Assembly (NCBI GenBank): GCA_023898765.1
Contig: CP060238.1
Location: 1,838,430-1,902,429 of the forward strand
Direction: 5' to 3'
Origin: Rhodospirillales bacterium
GTDB lineage: Bacteria; Pseudomonadota; Alphaproteobacteria; Micavibrionales; Micavibrionaceae
Length of the DNA stretch: 64,000 bases
Every line of letters begins with the position of its first letter. Position 1 is the first letter of the stretch. The position numbers and the translations under genes were made by a program. A model generated the notes under the pieces. The model had not been told where the DNA came from. It made no database searches and saw only the letters and a list, made by a program, of their open reading frames with translations. Below are positions 1-8,644 of the stretch, piece by piece.

Positions 1-630
1 ATCGGGCTGCTGTTTTACGAAAGCGGTAAAGCCTTTGAGAAAATCTTCGGATAACCTGCCCCGAACGTAGATTTTATCCTTCCGGTAATCATAACTCGCC
101 CCCCCGTCATAAATCCTTTGTCCGGCGGCTTGTATAAGAAGGCGGGACTTAAAATAGCCCAGCCAGCGTATCCAGGGATTCTTGCCCAGCAAAGGCTCTC
201 CAACCAGAAGGTCGTCGGGCGAAAGGCCATGCGCCTTTCGAAGAAAGGAATCCACACGCCGGTCTATGCCTTCTGCCGTTTCGCCTGCTTTGCTTAAATC
301 AACCCCCGCCCACAGGAGAAGAATCGCCGCAATGTCTTCATCCACCTGCCTGTAATTCACAAAAAGAAAAGCTTCATCCCTGGCCGCAAAATCTTCGACC
401 TTCATGCGCAGCGCTTCATTCCGCTCCATCACTTCATGCAACGGCGGAATTTCCCCAACGGCCGCAAGGCTTATCCCCTTGGGCGCCCAGTCTTCTTGCT
501 GCGCGAAAAAAAGACCGCTTCCAAAGCCCCATATCAATGTGAAAGCAAGAATTGTTCCCGCCCCGATGAGTGCGGCAAGACGCCTGTTCCTTAAAAGGAG
601 GGATGAAACCTGTTTGAAATCAAGATTCAT
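1..630 (-). CDS. Membrane-anchored protein of unknown function, C-terminus beyond the left edge
   Basis: The frame is open from the ATG at 630 down to base 1, so 210 codons are visible and the stop lies outside the window. The first ~16 residues carry several Arg/Lys, followed by one hydrophobic segment (about residues 18-42); the rest is soluble and probably periplasmic (N-in/C-out, inferred). The visible part ends in a KDKIYVRGRL-type stretch. I do not recognise the family. No Shine-Dalgarno sequence is placed normally; a TATAAT hexamer lies 6 nt before the ATG, suggesting a leaderless message, and a TTAA-N7-TTAA box lies just upstream. Codon-scale composition matches the neighbours. Confidence 0.75.
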   Translation of the reverse strand, partial: MNLDFKQVSSLLLRNRRLAALIGAGTILAFTLIWGFGSGLFFAQQEDWAPKGISLAAVGEIPPLHEVMERNEALRMKVEDFAARDEAFLFVNYRQVDEDIAAILLLWAGVDLSKAGETAEGIDRRVDSFLRKAHGLSPDDLLVGEPLLGKNPWIRWLGYFKSRLLIQAAGQRIYDGGASYDYRKDKIYVRGRLSEDFLKGFTAFVKQQPD

Positions 631-636
631 CTTTCC

Positions 637-642
637 ATTATA
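637..642 (-). promoter_or_regulatory. -10 element of a probable leaderless promoter
   Basis: On the minus strand the sequence reads GGCTATAATGGAAAGATG. TATAAT is followed by exactly 6 nt and then the ATG at 630. A start point about 7 nt after the hexamer would coincide with the A of the ATG. GCTATAAT also fits the alphaproteobacterial housekeeping -10 pattern GCTANAWT. Confidence 0.55.
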
Positions 643-647
643 GCCGT

Positions 648-662
648 TTAATGACCGCTTAA
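648..662 (-). promoter_or_regulatory. CtrA-like box TTAA-N7-TTAA
   Basis: On the plus strand the sequence is TTAATGACCGCTTAA, a perfect TTAA-N7-TTAA. It lies 5 nt upstream of the TATAAT serving the gene that starts at 630, so it covers the -35 region. CtrA boxes in alphaproteobacteria have this shape (established for Caulobacter). Binding here is inferred, and short AT motifs also occur by chance. Confidence 0.4.
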
Positions 663-710
663 AATCCCTTTTTTCCAGCAAAAATCAGGATTTTCCGCGA
701 TCCATCAGCC

Positions 711-2276
711 TCAAGCGGCGCTGGCCATTTCGTGAGTGTCCATTTGTGCGGGCATGTTCATCCCGCCAAGCGTCTGAAGTTGCGGAAACGCACCTGTCAA
801 AAGCGCCATCATGCCGGCGTATTTCTCCCCGGCCGCCCGGCGCGTATCGTAGAGAATCCGATCTTCATAACCGGAAATCCAGAGAGCGTTCGGGTTTCGG
901 CGGGCAATAATCAGGTCCCCCTGTTCCCCCGCCGCATAAGGAGACCTGTGAGACCGGAAAACAATCAGCCCGTCCCCGAACAGCCCTTCAAATAAAGAGG
1001 CCATCGCAGGCGGCAAACTTCCAAGTTCCGCTTCTGAGGTGCCGATCGGATCAATGACGCTGACAATCTCCATCTTGCCCCATTCCGTGGACATGGCAAA
1101 ACGGGACCGCGCCGTATCCGATAGCCCCTTCATGGCCTCGTTATGGATATGCCAGGCCTTTTCGACAGGAAGGGAAAACGCCTTGTGCCCCTCGATCTCC
1201 CGCCCCTGGAACAAATATTTGGGTTTGATCCCCATGCGGCGGACTTCCTCATGCAAAAGATGGATGGACTCCACATCGTCATTCACGCCCTTTATGATCG
1301 GCGTCTGGTTTTCCACACTCACGAAAGGCAAGCTCGTAAGCCGCGTCACCGCCTCGAAAGACTCTTCCAGCCAGCGATAACCTGACCCGCTTTCATTGGG
1401 GACATATTCCCCGTTTGAACGGCGCAGCAAAAATTCATCCGGATGCGTCAAATGCGACACGATATTGATATGCATATCCGGGAAACGGGCATGAACCCGT
1501 TTCAGCATGTCCACAAAAGCATCGTCAATCCTGCGCGGACGAAAGGCCAGTTCTTTAGAGCCGATCCGCAGCATATTCACGCCGGCCTGCCCTGCCGCCA
1601 CAAGATAACGGTAGAGGGAGTAATTGGTCAGAACCAATGGATCGCCGCCGGAAAGAAGGATTTCTTTGACCGGATATCTCTTTTCCCCTGTTTTCGGATC
1701 CATTCCACCCGTTTGTTCAATCACGCGGTTATAGTTCACCACATAATCACGAAGATCTTCGGCGCGAACGCTGCTCTTTCCCGTATCCTTGTTGAACAGG
1801 TCCAGACGATAACAATAACGGCAATGCGCCGAACAGGTAGGCGACGCATAGGCCAGAACGATCTCCCCGTATTTGTGCAAAAGCTGTCCGTGCGCATTCC
1901 CGGGACTGTAAGCCATCTGGTTCGAAGGATCTTTTTCCCCGGCCATATCCTGCGCCTCATCCAGACGCGGCAAGATCAGCGCCCCCACCGCCTTGCTTGG
2001 CGGCATTTTCGGCACCAGAATTTTTCCATCCACATCCTGAAGCTCTTCCCCCATCACGAGCGCCTGATAATGCGGATTGGTGCCGAACATCATGCGCCTG
2101 TCCACGCCCGCTTCATGCATTTTTTTGTATTCTTCTTCGCCGTAAATGCTCTTGAGCAAGGCCTCAACGCGTTTATGCGTAAAGCGCCCCCGCATCGGCC
2201 GGACATGTTTTAGTTGTGACTTGGGAAGATCTTTTTCAACCTCGATCTTTTCCCCGATAAATTCGCCTGACGCCAT
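711..2276 (-). CDS. KamA-family radical SAM aminomutase-like protein, substrate unknown
   Basis: A 521-residue protein with the radical-SAM motif C148-x3-C152-x2-C155 (CSAHCRYC), which binds a [4Fe-4S] cluster and S-adenosylmethionine. The sequence follows lysine 2,3-aminomutase: an LSGGDP motif near 208-213, and a Lys at about 401 at the place of the PLP-binding Lys. The canonical Gly-rich PGGGGK around that Lys is replaced by STEWGK, and the two Asp residues that hold the lysine side chain in clostridial KamA do not align, so the substrate may not be free lysine. It is about 100 residues longer than KamA. ATG 2276 is preferred over an in-frame start at 2309 because AGAGGAAG precedes it by 7 nt. 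The next gene upstream, on the same strand, is lysyl-tRNA synthetase. Confidence 0.82.
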   Translation of the reverse strand: MASGEFIGEKIEVEKDLPKSQLKHVRPMRGRFTHKRVEALLKSIYGEEEYKKMHEAGVDRRMMFGTNPHYQALVMGEELQDVDGKILVPKMPPSKAVGALILPRLDEAQDMAGEKDPSNQMAYSPGNAHGQLLHKYGEIVLAYASPTCSAHCRYCYRLDLFNKDTGKSSVRAEDLRDYVVNYNRVIEQTGGMDPKTGEKRYPVKEILLSGGDPLVLTNYSLYRYLVAAGQAGVNMLRIGSKELAFRPRRIDDAFVDMLKRVHARFPDMHINIVSHLTHPDEFLLRRSNGEYVPNESGSGYRWLEESFEAVTRLTSLPFVSVENQTPIIKGVNDDVESIHLLHEEVRRMGIKPKYLFQGREIEGHKAFSLPVEKAWHIHNEAMKGLSDTARSRFAMSTEWGKMEIVSVIDPIGTSEAELGSLPPAMASLFEGLFGDGLIVFRSHRSPYAAGEQGDLIIARRNPNALWISGYEDRILYDTRRAAGEKYAGMMALLTGAFPQLQTLGGMNMPAQMDTHEMASAA

Positions 2277-2508
2277 GAACACACTTCCTCTTTTCAGACA
2301 CGATACCAAAACCCACGCTCACACTGGAAAGCGCACAAAACAAGAGGAAAGAATGATATTTCTTTCAAAAAAAAGCAACGTTAATAAAATGCTATCGTCT
2401 TGATTTTACAGGGATTTTTCTTCGCAACTGCAGCAAAATGAAAATAATATCCTTGGCTTTCCGGCCTTTTTCCCCTTGCGCAGCGCAACACAAAAAGATC
2501 GGGAAAAC

Positions 2509-4116
2509 TTAAGCGGCTTTTGCGAATTTCCCGCTTAAAGCATCCTCAATGAGGGCAATTGTCTTCGGTACGCCGTAAAGCTCTATAAAGGACCCAAAGC
2601 GCGGACCCTGCGACTGTCCGATAAGAATCTCGTAAATCGCCTGAAACCAGTCCCGAAGCTCGGACTTATCATAGCCGTTTTCTTTTCCGGCGCTAAAAAC
2701 TTCCGTCTGGATGGCTTCGCCATCCGCGCCCTCCGGCAACGCTTCAAGCCGCCGCGCCAAATCCTGCAGCGCCGCGCTTTCGCGTTCATCCGCCGCACGG
2801 TATTTCTTTTTCGGCAAAACGAAATCCTCGTAATAGCGCACGGCAAAGGTTACAAGATGATCCAAAAACGGATTGCTTTCCGCGCTCGCTTCGGGCGCAT
2901 AGAGATTGATAAACCCCCACATCGTGGCGGAATCATGGGCATTGGCCGCACTCGCAAGATTCAAAAGCAGCGCAAAACTGACCGGCGTTTGCTGCGGGTC
3001 CCGCCCTTCATGGATATAAAACACCGGATTTTCAATTTGTTTTGCCGGGTCCTCCGCCTGCTCAAAAAACTTGTCGGCAAAGGTGATATATTCGTCCACC
3101 GCTTTCGGAATAACGTCAAAATAAAGCTTCTTCCCCGATACCGGACGCTGAAACATGTAATAGGAAAGACTTTCGTTCGGCGCATATTTAAGCCACTCTT
3201 CCACAGCAATCCCGTTGCCCTTGGATTTGGATATCTTCTGGTTTTTCTCATCCAGAAAAAGTTTGTAGTGGAACCCCTCCGGCGGTTTTTTTCCCAAAAC
3301 CTCCAGAATTTTTTTGGCGATATTTTTAGAGCTGACCAGGTCCTCTCCCGCCATCTCGTAATCCGTATCCAGAGCATACCAGTGCAGCGCCCAGTCAGGA
3401 CGCCACTGCGCCTTGCAATGCCCGCCCGTTACCGGCAATTCGGTTCTGGTCCCGTCCTCGTCTTCAAACACGATGGTGCCCGCATCCGGATGGACCTCCA
3501 GAACCGGCACCTGCAGGACTTTTCCGCTTTTCGGGGAAATCGGCATAAACGGGGAATAGCTCGCCGCACGTTCCTCCCCCAGAATAGGGATAACCGCCTG
3601 TTTCACTTCTTCGTGAAACTGCAACATTTTCAAAAGCCCTTCATCCTTCCTGCCGGATTTATAACACTCGGTCGAAGACACAAACTCGTAATCGAACCCG
3701 AAAGAATCCAGAAAGGCCCGCAGACGGGCATTGTTATGATGTGCAAAACTTTCATGGGTTCCGAAAGGGTCCGGCACCGACGTCAAAGGCAGCCCAATAT
3801 TTTCAGCCAGCATGTCCTTGTTCGGCACATTGTCCGGCACCTTGCGCAGACCGTCCATATCATCGGAAAAACAGATGAGCTTCGTCGGAATGTCCGGCGC
3901 CAGACACCGGAAGGCATGGCGCACCATAGAGGTCCGACACACTTCCCCGAATGTTCCGATATGCGGCAGCCCCGAAGGCCCATATCCCGTTTCAAACAGC
4001 ACATAGCCCTTCTCCGGCGTCTTCCCGCCCACCCGCTTCAGAATATGCCGGGCTTCTTCAAACGGCCAGGCGCGGCATTCACGGGCAATATCAATATCTA
4101 TTTTTGCGGCTGTCAT
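2509..4116 (-). CDS. lysK: Lysine--tRNA ligase, class I
   Basis: A 535-residue class I lysyl-tRNA synthetase, the archaeal/alphaproteobacterial type, unrelated in fold to the class II LysS of most bacteria. It charges tRNA-Lys with lysine in the cytoplasm. Seen in the sequence: the HIGH-type motif HIGT at about 52-55 within GPSGLPHIGTFGEV, and KMSKS-type KISKSKG near residue 290. The C-terminal part is the usual helical anticodon-binding region. The start ATG 4116 has AAGAG upstream. It faces away from the prepilin-like gene starting at 4137/4146, so both promoters must lie in a very short interval or inside coding sequence. Length is normal for the family. Confidence 0.95.
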   Translation of the reverse strand: MTAAKIDIDIARECRAWPFEEARHILKRVGGKTPEKGYVLFETGYGPSGLPHIGTFGEVCRTSMVRHAFRCLAPDIPTKLICFSDDMDGLRKVPDNVPNKDMLAENIGLPLTSVPDPFGTHESFAHHNNARLRAFLDSFGFDYEFVSSTECYKSGRKDEGLLKMLQFHEEVKQAVIPILGEERAASYSPFMPISPKSGKVLQVPVLEVHPDAGTIVFEDEDGTRTELPVTGGHCKAQWRPDWALHWYALDTDYEMAGEDLVSSKNIAKKILEVLGKKPPEGFHYKLFLDEKNQKISKSKGNGIAVEEWLKYAPNESLSYYMFQRPVSGKKLYFDVIPKAVDEYITFADKFFEQAEDPAKQIENPVFYIHEGRDPQQTPVSFALLLNLASAANAHDSATMWGFINLYAPEASAESNPFLDHLVTFAVRYYEDFVLPKKKYRAADERESAALQDLARRLEALPEGADGEAIQTEVFSAGKENGYDKSELRDWFQAIYEILIGQSQGPRFGSFIELYGVPKTIALIEDALSGKFAKAA

Positions 4117-4136
4117 GGGAACTCTTCTATGTTAGA

Positions 4137-4880
4137 ATGAACAACATGGATTGTTTTGACGTAAAATCTTCGAAAAATCAAGCGGCTCAACGCCCCTGTG
4201 AGCGCGGGAGCGCCATCGTCCTGATTCTTGTCGCCATCGCGCTTTTCGGACTCCTCAGTTTTACCATGGCCAAGGGAACCCGCACCGGCGCCCAGAATAT
4301 CAGCAAGGAAAAAGCCAGCCTTCTGGCCACCGAAACGCTGGAATACGGACGCGCCATGAAAAATGCCATCCACGACCTCCTGATCAATGGCTGCGCGGAA
4401 ACGGAAATCAGCTTTGAAACCGGCGGAAGTTATATCAATCCCGGCGCCCCGGCGGATAAATCCTGCCATGTCTTTGAACCGGAAGGCGGCGGATTGCGGC
4501 TGAAGACCATTCCGGAAGACATACAGACACTCAATACGCTCTACAGGAATCCTTTCTTTGTGGGTAAAACGGCCGTCCTGAATGTCGGCACGACCGCCGG
4601 AGAGCTTTACCTGTGGATGCGCACGCGCTCCAAAGATGTCTGCATGAAATATAATACCCTTGCCGGCGTTTCCAACCTGACCAGCGACGCGCCGGCCGAA
4701 GCGGGATTCGATTCCGCTCCGCTCTTTGTCGGAACATACAGCGCCGGCGCCACACTCGGCGACGATAATGACGGCGCGAATTTTTCCGGGAAAATGACCG
4801 GATGCCACAAAGACGCCGCAGAAACCGACACGGACGGTTCCCCTTATTATGATTTCTATTATGTCCTGATCGCGAGGTAA
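4137..4880 (+). CDS. Prepilin-like exported protein, first of a tandem pair
   Basis: About 247 residues. After a short polar N-terminus there is a Gly-Ser junction and an unbroken hydrophobic stretch (GSAIVLILVAIALFGLLSF), the layout of type IV pilin/pseudopilin class III signals, although the usual Glu at position +5 is absent. The soluble part has conserved-looking Cys residues and the motif SCHVFEPEGGG, and ends YYVLIAR. The next gene repeats this pattern, so the two are paralogues. The start is either ATG 4137 or ATG 4146; the latter has TAGAAT 7 nt upstream and could be leaderless. No assembly ATPase or prepilin peptidase gene is near. A role in a pilus or secretion pseudopilus is inferred. 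Confidence 0.72.
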   Translation: MNNMDCFDVKSSKNQAAQRPCERGSAIVLILVAIALFGLLSFTMAKGTRTGAQNISKEKASLLATETLEYGRAMKNAIHDLLINGCAETEISFETGGSYINPGAPADKSCHVFEPEGGGLRLKTIPEDIQTLNTLYRNPFFVGKTAVLNVGTTAGELYLWMRTRSKDVCMKYNTLAGVSNLTSDAPAEAGFDSAPLFVGTYSAGATLGDDNDGANFSGKMTGCHKDAAETDTDGSPYYDFYYVLIAR

Positions 4881-4883
4881 AAG

Positions 4884-5555
4884 ATGAAACAACGGCAAAC
4901 AGACTCCGGCAACGCCCTTTGGGTTATTCTGATTGCCATTGTTCTTCTGGCCGCGCTGACGATGATGCTCTCACGCTCCTCCGACACCAGCAGTGACACA
5001 GGCGATTACGAACAGCGCAGCATTCAAGGCAGCAAGGTCCTGCGCTATGCGGCAGGCATCGAACTGGCCGTCAATAACCTGAAAACACGCGGATGCAGCG
5101 AAAACAGCCTCTCTTTCTGGCATGACAGCGACGGCAACGGAACAGAAGACGCCGGCGATACCTATTACAACGCAAGCGCCCCGACCGATCATTCCTGCCA
5201 TATCTTCGAACCCGAAGGCGCCGGACAGGTCTACGAAGCCGGCTGGAACTTTCTGGGCGAAACCAGAGTCCTCGGACTGGGAAGCGACTCCCGCATAGAG
5301 CTTCTCGCCGAATATTCGGGCCTGAGCCAGATACAATGCACCCAGATCAACAACATGATCGGCATTGCCAATAGCGGCACAGACGCGCCAAGCGAAGACT
5401 ATAACCAGACCGAATTCACCGGCACGTACGGAACCGCTACAACCAACGGCGATACAATCGGAAACACATCGGCATGGCTGGCCGGGCAAACGCAAAGCTG
5501 CACCAAAGATGGCGCAGGGGATTACTTTTTCAACCACGTCCTTATTGCACGGTAG
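4884..5555 (+). CDS. Prepilin-like exported protein, second of a tandem pair
   Basis: 223 residues, starting 3 nt after the stop of its paralogue, so the two are probably co-transcribed; AGGTAAAAG precedes the ATG. It begins with a short polar segment, then DSGNALWVILIAIVLLAAL, a pilin-like hydrophobic helix with a Gly-Asn junction. The soluble part contains SCHIFEPEGAG and the ending NHVLIAR, matching the first copy. Four Cys residues suggest disulfides outside the cytoplasm. The family name is unknown to me. Possible roles are minor pilin or pseudopilin subunits; no direct evidence for function. Confidence 0.75.
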   Translation: MKQRQTDSGNALWVILIAIVLLAALTMMLSRSSDTSSDTGDYEQRSIQGSKVLRYAAGIELAVNNLKTRGCSENSLSFWHDSDGNGTEDAGDTYYNASAPTDHSCHIFEPEGAGQVYEAGWNFLGETRVLGLGSDSRIELLAEYSGLSQIQCTQINNMIGIANSGTDAPSEDYNQTEFTGTYGTATTNGDTIGNTSAWLAGQTQSCTKDGAGDYFFNHVLIAR

Positions 5556-5590
5556 AAGCGGGAAAGTTACCCTGCGGCATTACGCCCGCG

Positions 5591-5818
5591 TCAATTCAGT
5601 TTATCTGCCAGTTTAACGATTTCCTGCGGCGTCTCCTTAACCACATCCGGAAACCCCAGAGATTCCATCGTCTTATCCTTGGCCGTAAAAAAGAGCTTTG
5701 TGAAAGGCTCTTTCATAACCGAATTTTCATCCGGAATCTTGCGCTTTGCGGCCGTGAGATTGTCCGTATTGACCATCACTTCTTCATCGGACATATCATG
5801 TAAAATTACAAGAGGCAT
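5591..5818 (-). CDS. Small protein, weakly FlbD-like
   Basis: 75 residues, rich in charged residues, no signal peptide or membrane segment. The pattern of a beta-strand opening, a VNTDNL segment, a middle strand pair (TKLFFTAKD) and a final VKETPQEIVKLADKL helix resembles the short FlbD/COG1582 proteins, but the identity is low and this is only a suggestion. It lies between the plus-strand prepilin genes and the helicase gene, on the opposite strand, with a poor ribosome-binding site (GGGAAAAT upstream). A start at 5794 is also possible. Confidence 0.55.
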   Translation of the reverse strand: MPLVILHDMSDEEVMVNTDNLTAAKRKIPDENSVMKEPFTKLFFTAKDKTMESLGFPDVVKETPQEIVKLADKLN

Positions 5819-5878
5819 AGGCTATTTTCCCAGATTGTCTTTGTTCACACAAGGCGCAAACCATGCTACACCCAGAAG

Positions 5879-8644
5879 ATGTCCACACAAGTTTCAATCC
5901 CTGCGAAACCGCCCCTTCTGCTCCCGGACGTGCCGGCGCTGAGCGTGCGGGCCCGCGACGCCGTTATTTTGAGCACGGACGGAGAGCTGAAAACCCTGCC
6001 CCATGCAAAAGCGCCGGGCCTGATTGAAAAGAGCCCGCCTCTGGTCTGCCACGGGCCTTACACGGCGCAGCGCCTCGGCATAAAAACTTTTCCGGCCTTT
6101 GATGTGCTGGAGCTCTTCGCCTTTGTGCATCCGGCGCAGTTTTGCGTGCCGACCCCCGTCGGCCTTGCCAAAAAACTCGGCCTCAACGCGCCGGCAAGTT
6201 TCGAGGATTACCCCCCGACACTGATTGACATTGCGAGAGCCCTTTTAACGGACCTGCAAAACGATCCGTGGCGCGCCAGGGCCGATCCGCTGAAAATCGC
6301 CGCCGTCATGGGCCGGCAGGGAACAGGATGGCTGTGGACCCCGTTCGTGTTCGCGGCCCTTGGACAGGTCTATGATCCGGCCACGCCCGTCATCTCCAAA
6401 GCCGATTTGAATATCTGGAAACATTTGCCCGAATGGGCGGAAGAAGCACCGCCCCCGCCGCCGTCCCAACATGGCGTCTCAAAGGAGGAAGCCAAAGAGC
6501 GGCTGGCCCGTATGTTGGGACCGGACGCCGAAACCCGTGAGCAGCAGGCCGATTATGCCGCCCTTCTTGCCGAAGCGTTCGCGCCCGTCGAAAAAGAGGG
6601 CCAGCCACGCAGCGTTCTGGCCGAAGCAGGCACAGGGGTCGGAAAAACGCTCGGCTATCTGGCCCCCGCCAGTGTCTGGGCCGAAAAGAATCAGGGAAGC
6701 GTCTGGATATCCACCTTCACCAAAAATCTCCAACGCCAGATACATCAGGAACTCGACCGCCTGTATCCCGACCCAGAACTTAAGGAAGCGAAAGTCGCCG
6801 TCCGGAAAGGCCGGGAGAATTATCTCTGCCTCCTGAATCTGGAAGACGCAGCCGCAGGCGCGGCCCTTTCCCATGATCCCCTGCAGGCTGTCGCGCTGGG
6901 GATTATGACGCGATGGGCCGCAGCCACTCAAAACGGCGACATGCAGGGCGGAGACTTCCCCGGCTGGCTCTTAAGCCTTTTGGGGCCGCGATATACGGCG
7001 GGCCTCGCAGACCGGCGGGGAGAATGCATCTATTCCGCCTGCGATCACTATCATCGCTGCTTTGTTGAAAAGGCCGTCCGAAAATCGAAACACGCGCAAA
7101 TTGTCGTCGCCAACCACGCCCTTGTGATGATCCAGACCGCAGATTCCGGCGTGGATAGCGACTTGCCCCAGCGCTATATTTTTGATGAAGGACATCATCT
7201 TTTCGACGCCGCCGACAGCGCGTTCGCACAACATCTCACCGCGCGCGAAACCTACGAGCTGCGCCGGTGGCTGCGCGGGGTGGAAAGCGGCAAACGCAGC
7301 CGCGCCCGCGGACTCAAACGCCGCGCCGAAGACCTGATCGCCGGAAGCGCCGCCGACGAGCATCTCCTGCAGGACATTCTGGAAGCCGCAAGATGCCTGA
7401 CCGCAGACGGCTGGACCACCCGCCTGAAAGAAAACGCGCCCAAAGGGGAAACCGAAACATTCATCGCCGGACTCTACGCACAAGTCCTGGCCCGCAGCAA
7501 CGAACGCGACGGCCCTCACTCGATTGAAACGGAAACGCGCCCGCTCGCCCGTGACCTTCTGGAAGAGGCAAAAAAATTAAAAAGCGCCTTAAGCAAACTC
7601 CAAAAACCCATGCTCAAACTGAGCGCAAGTTTACGCAAACGCCTCGGCGAACAGGCAGATACATTAGACGCCGATACGCGGCGGCGGATCGACGTCCTTT
7701 GCACCGCAATGGGACTGAAAACCCTGACGATCACCGCATGGATATTGATGCTGGAAACACTGGAAAAAGACGAAACGCCGGAAGAGTTTGTTGACTGGAT
7801 GGAAATTGAACGCACCCATGGACGCACATGGGACATCGGGCTCTACCGCCACTGGGTCAATCCCATAGCCCCGTTTGCCGCCGCCCTGCGGCCGCACGCA
7901 CACGGCATTGCCGTGACCTCCGCCACATTGCGGGATAACGGCGCAAAAGAAGACGCGGACAACTGGTCCGTCGCAAAAGAACGGACAGGACTGGTCCACC
8001 TCGGCGAACATGTTTTGACCCGGCATTTTCGCTCCCCCTTCCATTATGCCGCGCAAACACGCATTTTCGTGATAACAGACGTCAATAAAAACGACCTGGC
8101 ACAGGTGTCTTCCGCCTATCGCACGTTATTCGAAGCCGCCGGCGGCGGGGCGCTGGGACTGTTCACCGCCATTTCCCGTCTGCGGGTCGTACAGGAAAAA
8201 ATCGCCGTAAAACTGGAAGAACACGGCCTCAATCTCTACGCGCAGCATGTAGACACCATCGACAACGGCACCTTGGTCGATATTTTTCGCGACGATACGC
8301 ACGCCTGCCTTCTGGGAACGGATGCCGTGCGGGACGGCGTCGATGTCCCCGGTGAATCTTTACGGCTGATCGTCTTCGACCGCGTCCCGTGGCCACGGCC
8401 GACCATCCTACACAAAGCGCGGCGGGAGTGCTTTGGCAAAAAAAACTATGACGACATGACAACACGGCTCAAGCTAAAGCAGGCTTATGGCCGCCTGATC
8501 CGCAGAAAAACAGACAAAGGCGTCTTTGTAATGCTGGATTCCGGATTGCCCTCGCGCCTGCACGGTGCTTTTCCTGAAACCGTCCCCGTGCAGCGCCTCG
8601 GACTTGCCGAAGCCGCAAAGGAGATTAAAAAATTTCTAGGTTAA
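5879..8644 (+). CDS. DinG/XPD-type ATP-dependent DNA helicase with FeS cluster
   Basis: A 921-residue superfamily 2 helicase. Walker A EAGTGVGKT is at about 249-257, and a DEAH-type Walker B reads FDEGHH. Between them are Cys residues (NYLC, then ECIYSAC and RCF) placed as in the four-Cys FeS domain of DinG/XPD 5'-3' helicases. The first ~200 residues are an N-terminal extension of unknown function, also common in alphaproteobacterial homologues. DinG enzymes act in DNA repair and at R-loops (family knowledge). The ATG has no good Shine-Dalgarno; GCTACACC lies 6 nt upstream and may be a -10 of a leaderless message. The 3' end overlaps the proposed pabB start. Confidence 0.88.
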   Translation: MSTQVSIPAKPPLLLPDVPALSVRARDAVILSTDGELKTLPHAKAPGLIEKSPPLVCHGPYTAQRLGIKTFPAFDVLELFAFVHPAQFCVPTPVGLAKKLGLNAPASFEDYPPTLIDIARALLTDLQNDPWRARADPLKIAAVMGRQGTGWLWTPFVFAALGQVYDPATPVISKADLNIWKHLPEWAEEAPPPPPSQHGVSKEEAKERLARMLGPDAETREQQADYAALLAEAFAPVEKEGQPRSVLAEAGTGVGKTLGYLAPASVWAEKNQGSVWISTFTKNLQRQIHQELDRLYPDPELKEAKVAVRKGRENYLCLLNLEDAAAGAALSHDPLQAVALGIMTRWAAATQNGDMQGGDFPGWLLSLLGPRYTAGLADRRGECIYSACDHYHRCFVEKAVRKSKHAQIVVANHALVMIQTADSGVDSDLPQRYIFDEGHHLFDAADSAFAQHLTARETYELRRWLRGVESGKRSRARGLKRRAEDLIAGSAADEHLLQDILEAARCLTADGWTTRLKENAPKGETETFIAGLYAQVLARSNERDGPHSIETETRPLARDLLEEAKKLKSALSKLQKPMLKLSASLRKRLGEQADTLDADTRRRIDVLCTAMGLKTLTITAWILMLETLEKDETPEEFVDWMEIERTHGRTWDIGLYRHWVNPIAPFAAALRPHAHGIAVTSATLRDNGAKEDADNWSVAKERTGLVHLGEHVLTRHFRSPFHYAAQTRIFVITDVNKNDLAQVSSAYRTLFEAAGGGALGLFTAISRLRVVQEKIAVKLEEHGLNLYAQHVDTIDNGTLVDIFRDDTHACLLGTDAVRDGVDVPGESLRLIVFDRVPWPRPTILHKARRECFGKKNYDDMTTRLKLKQAYGRLIRRKTDKGVFVMLDSGLPSRLHGAFPETVPVQRLGLAEAAKEIKKFLG

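Noticed and set aside
2857..4140. 427-codon open frame on the plus strand
   Set aside because: Antisense to lysK, which has full synthetase motifs; the reading has Arg/His-rich shadow composition.
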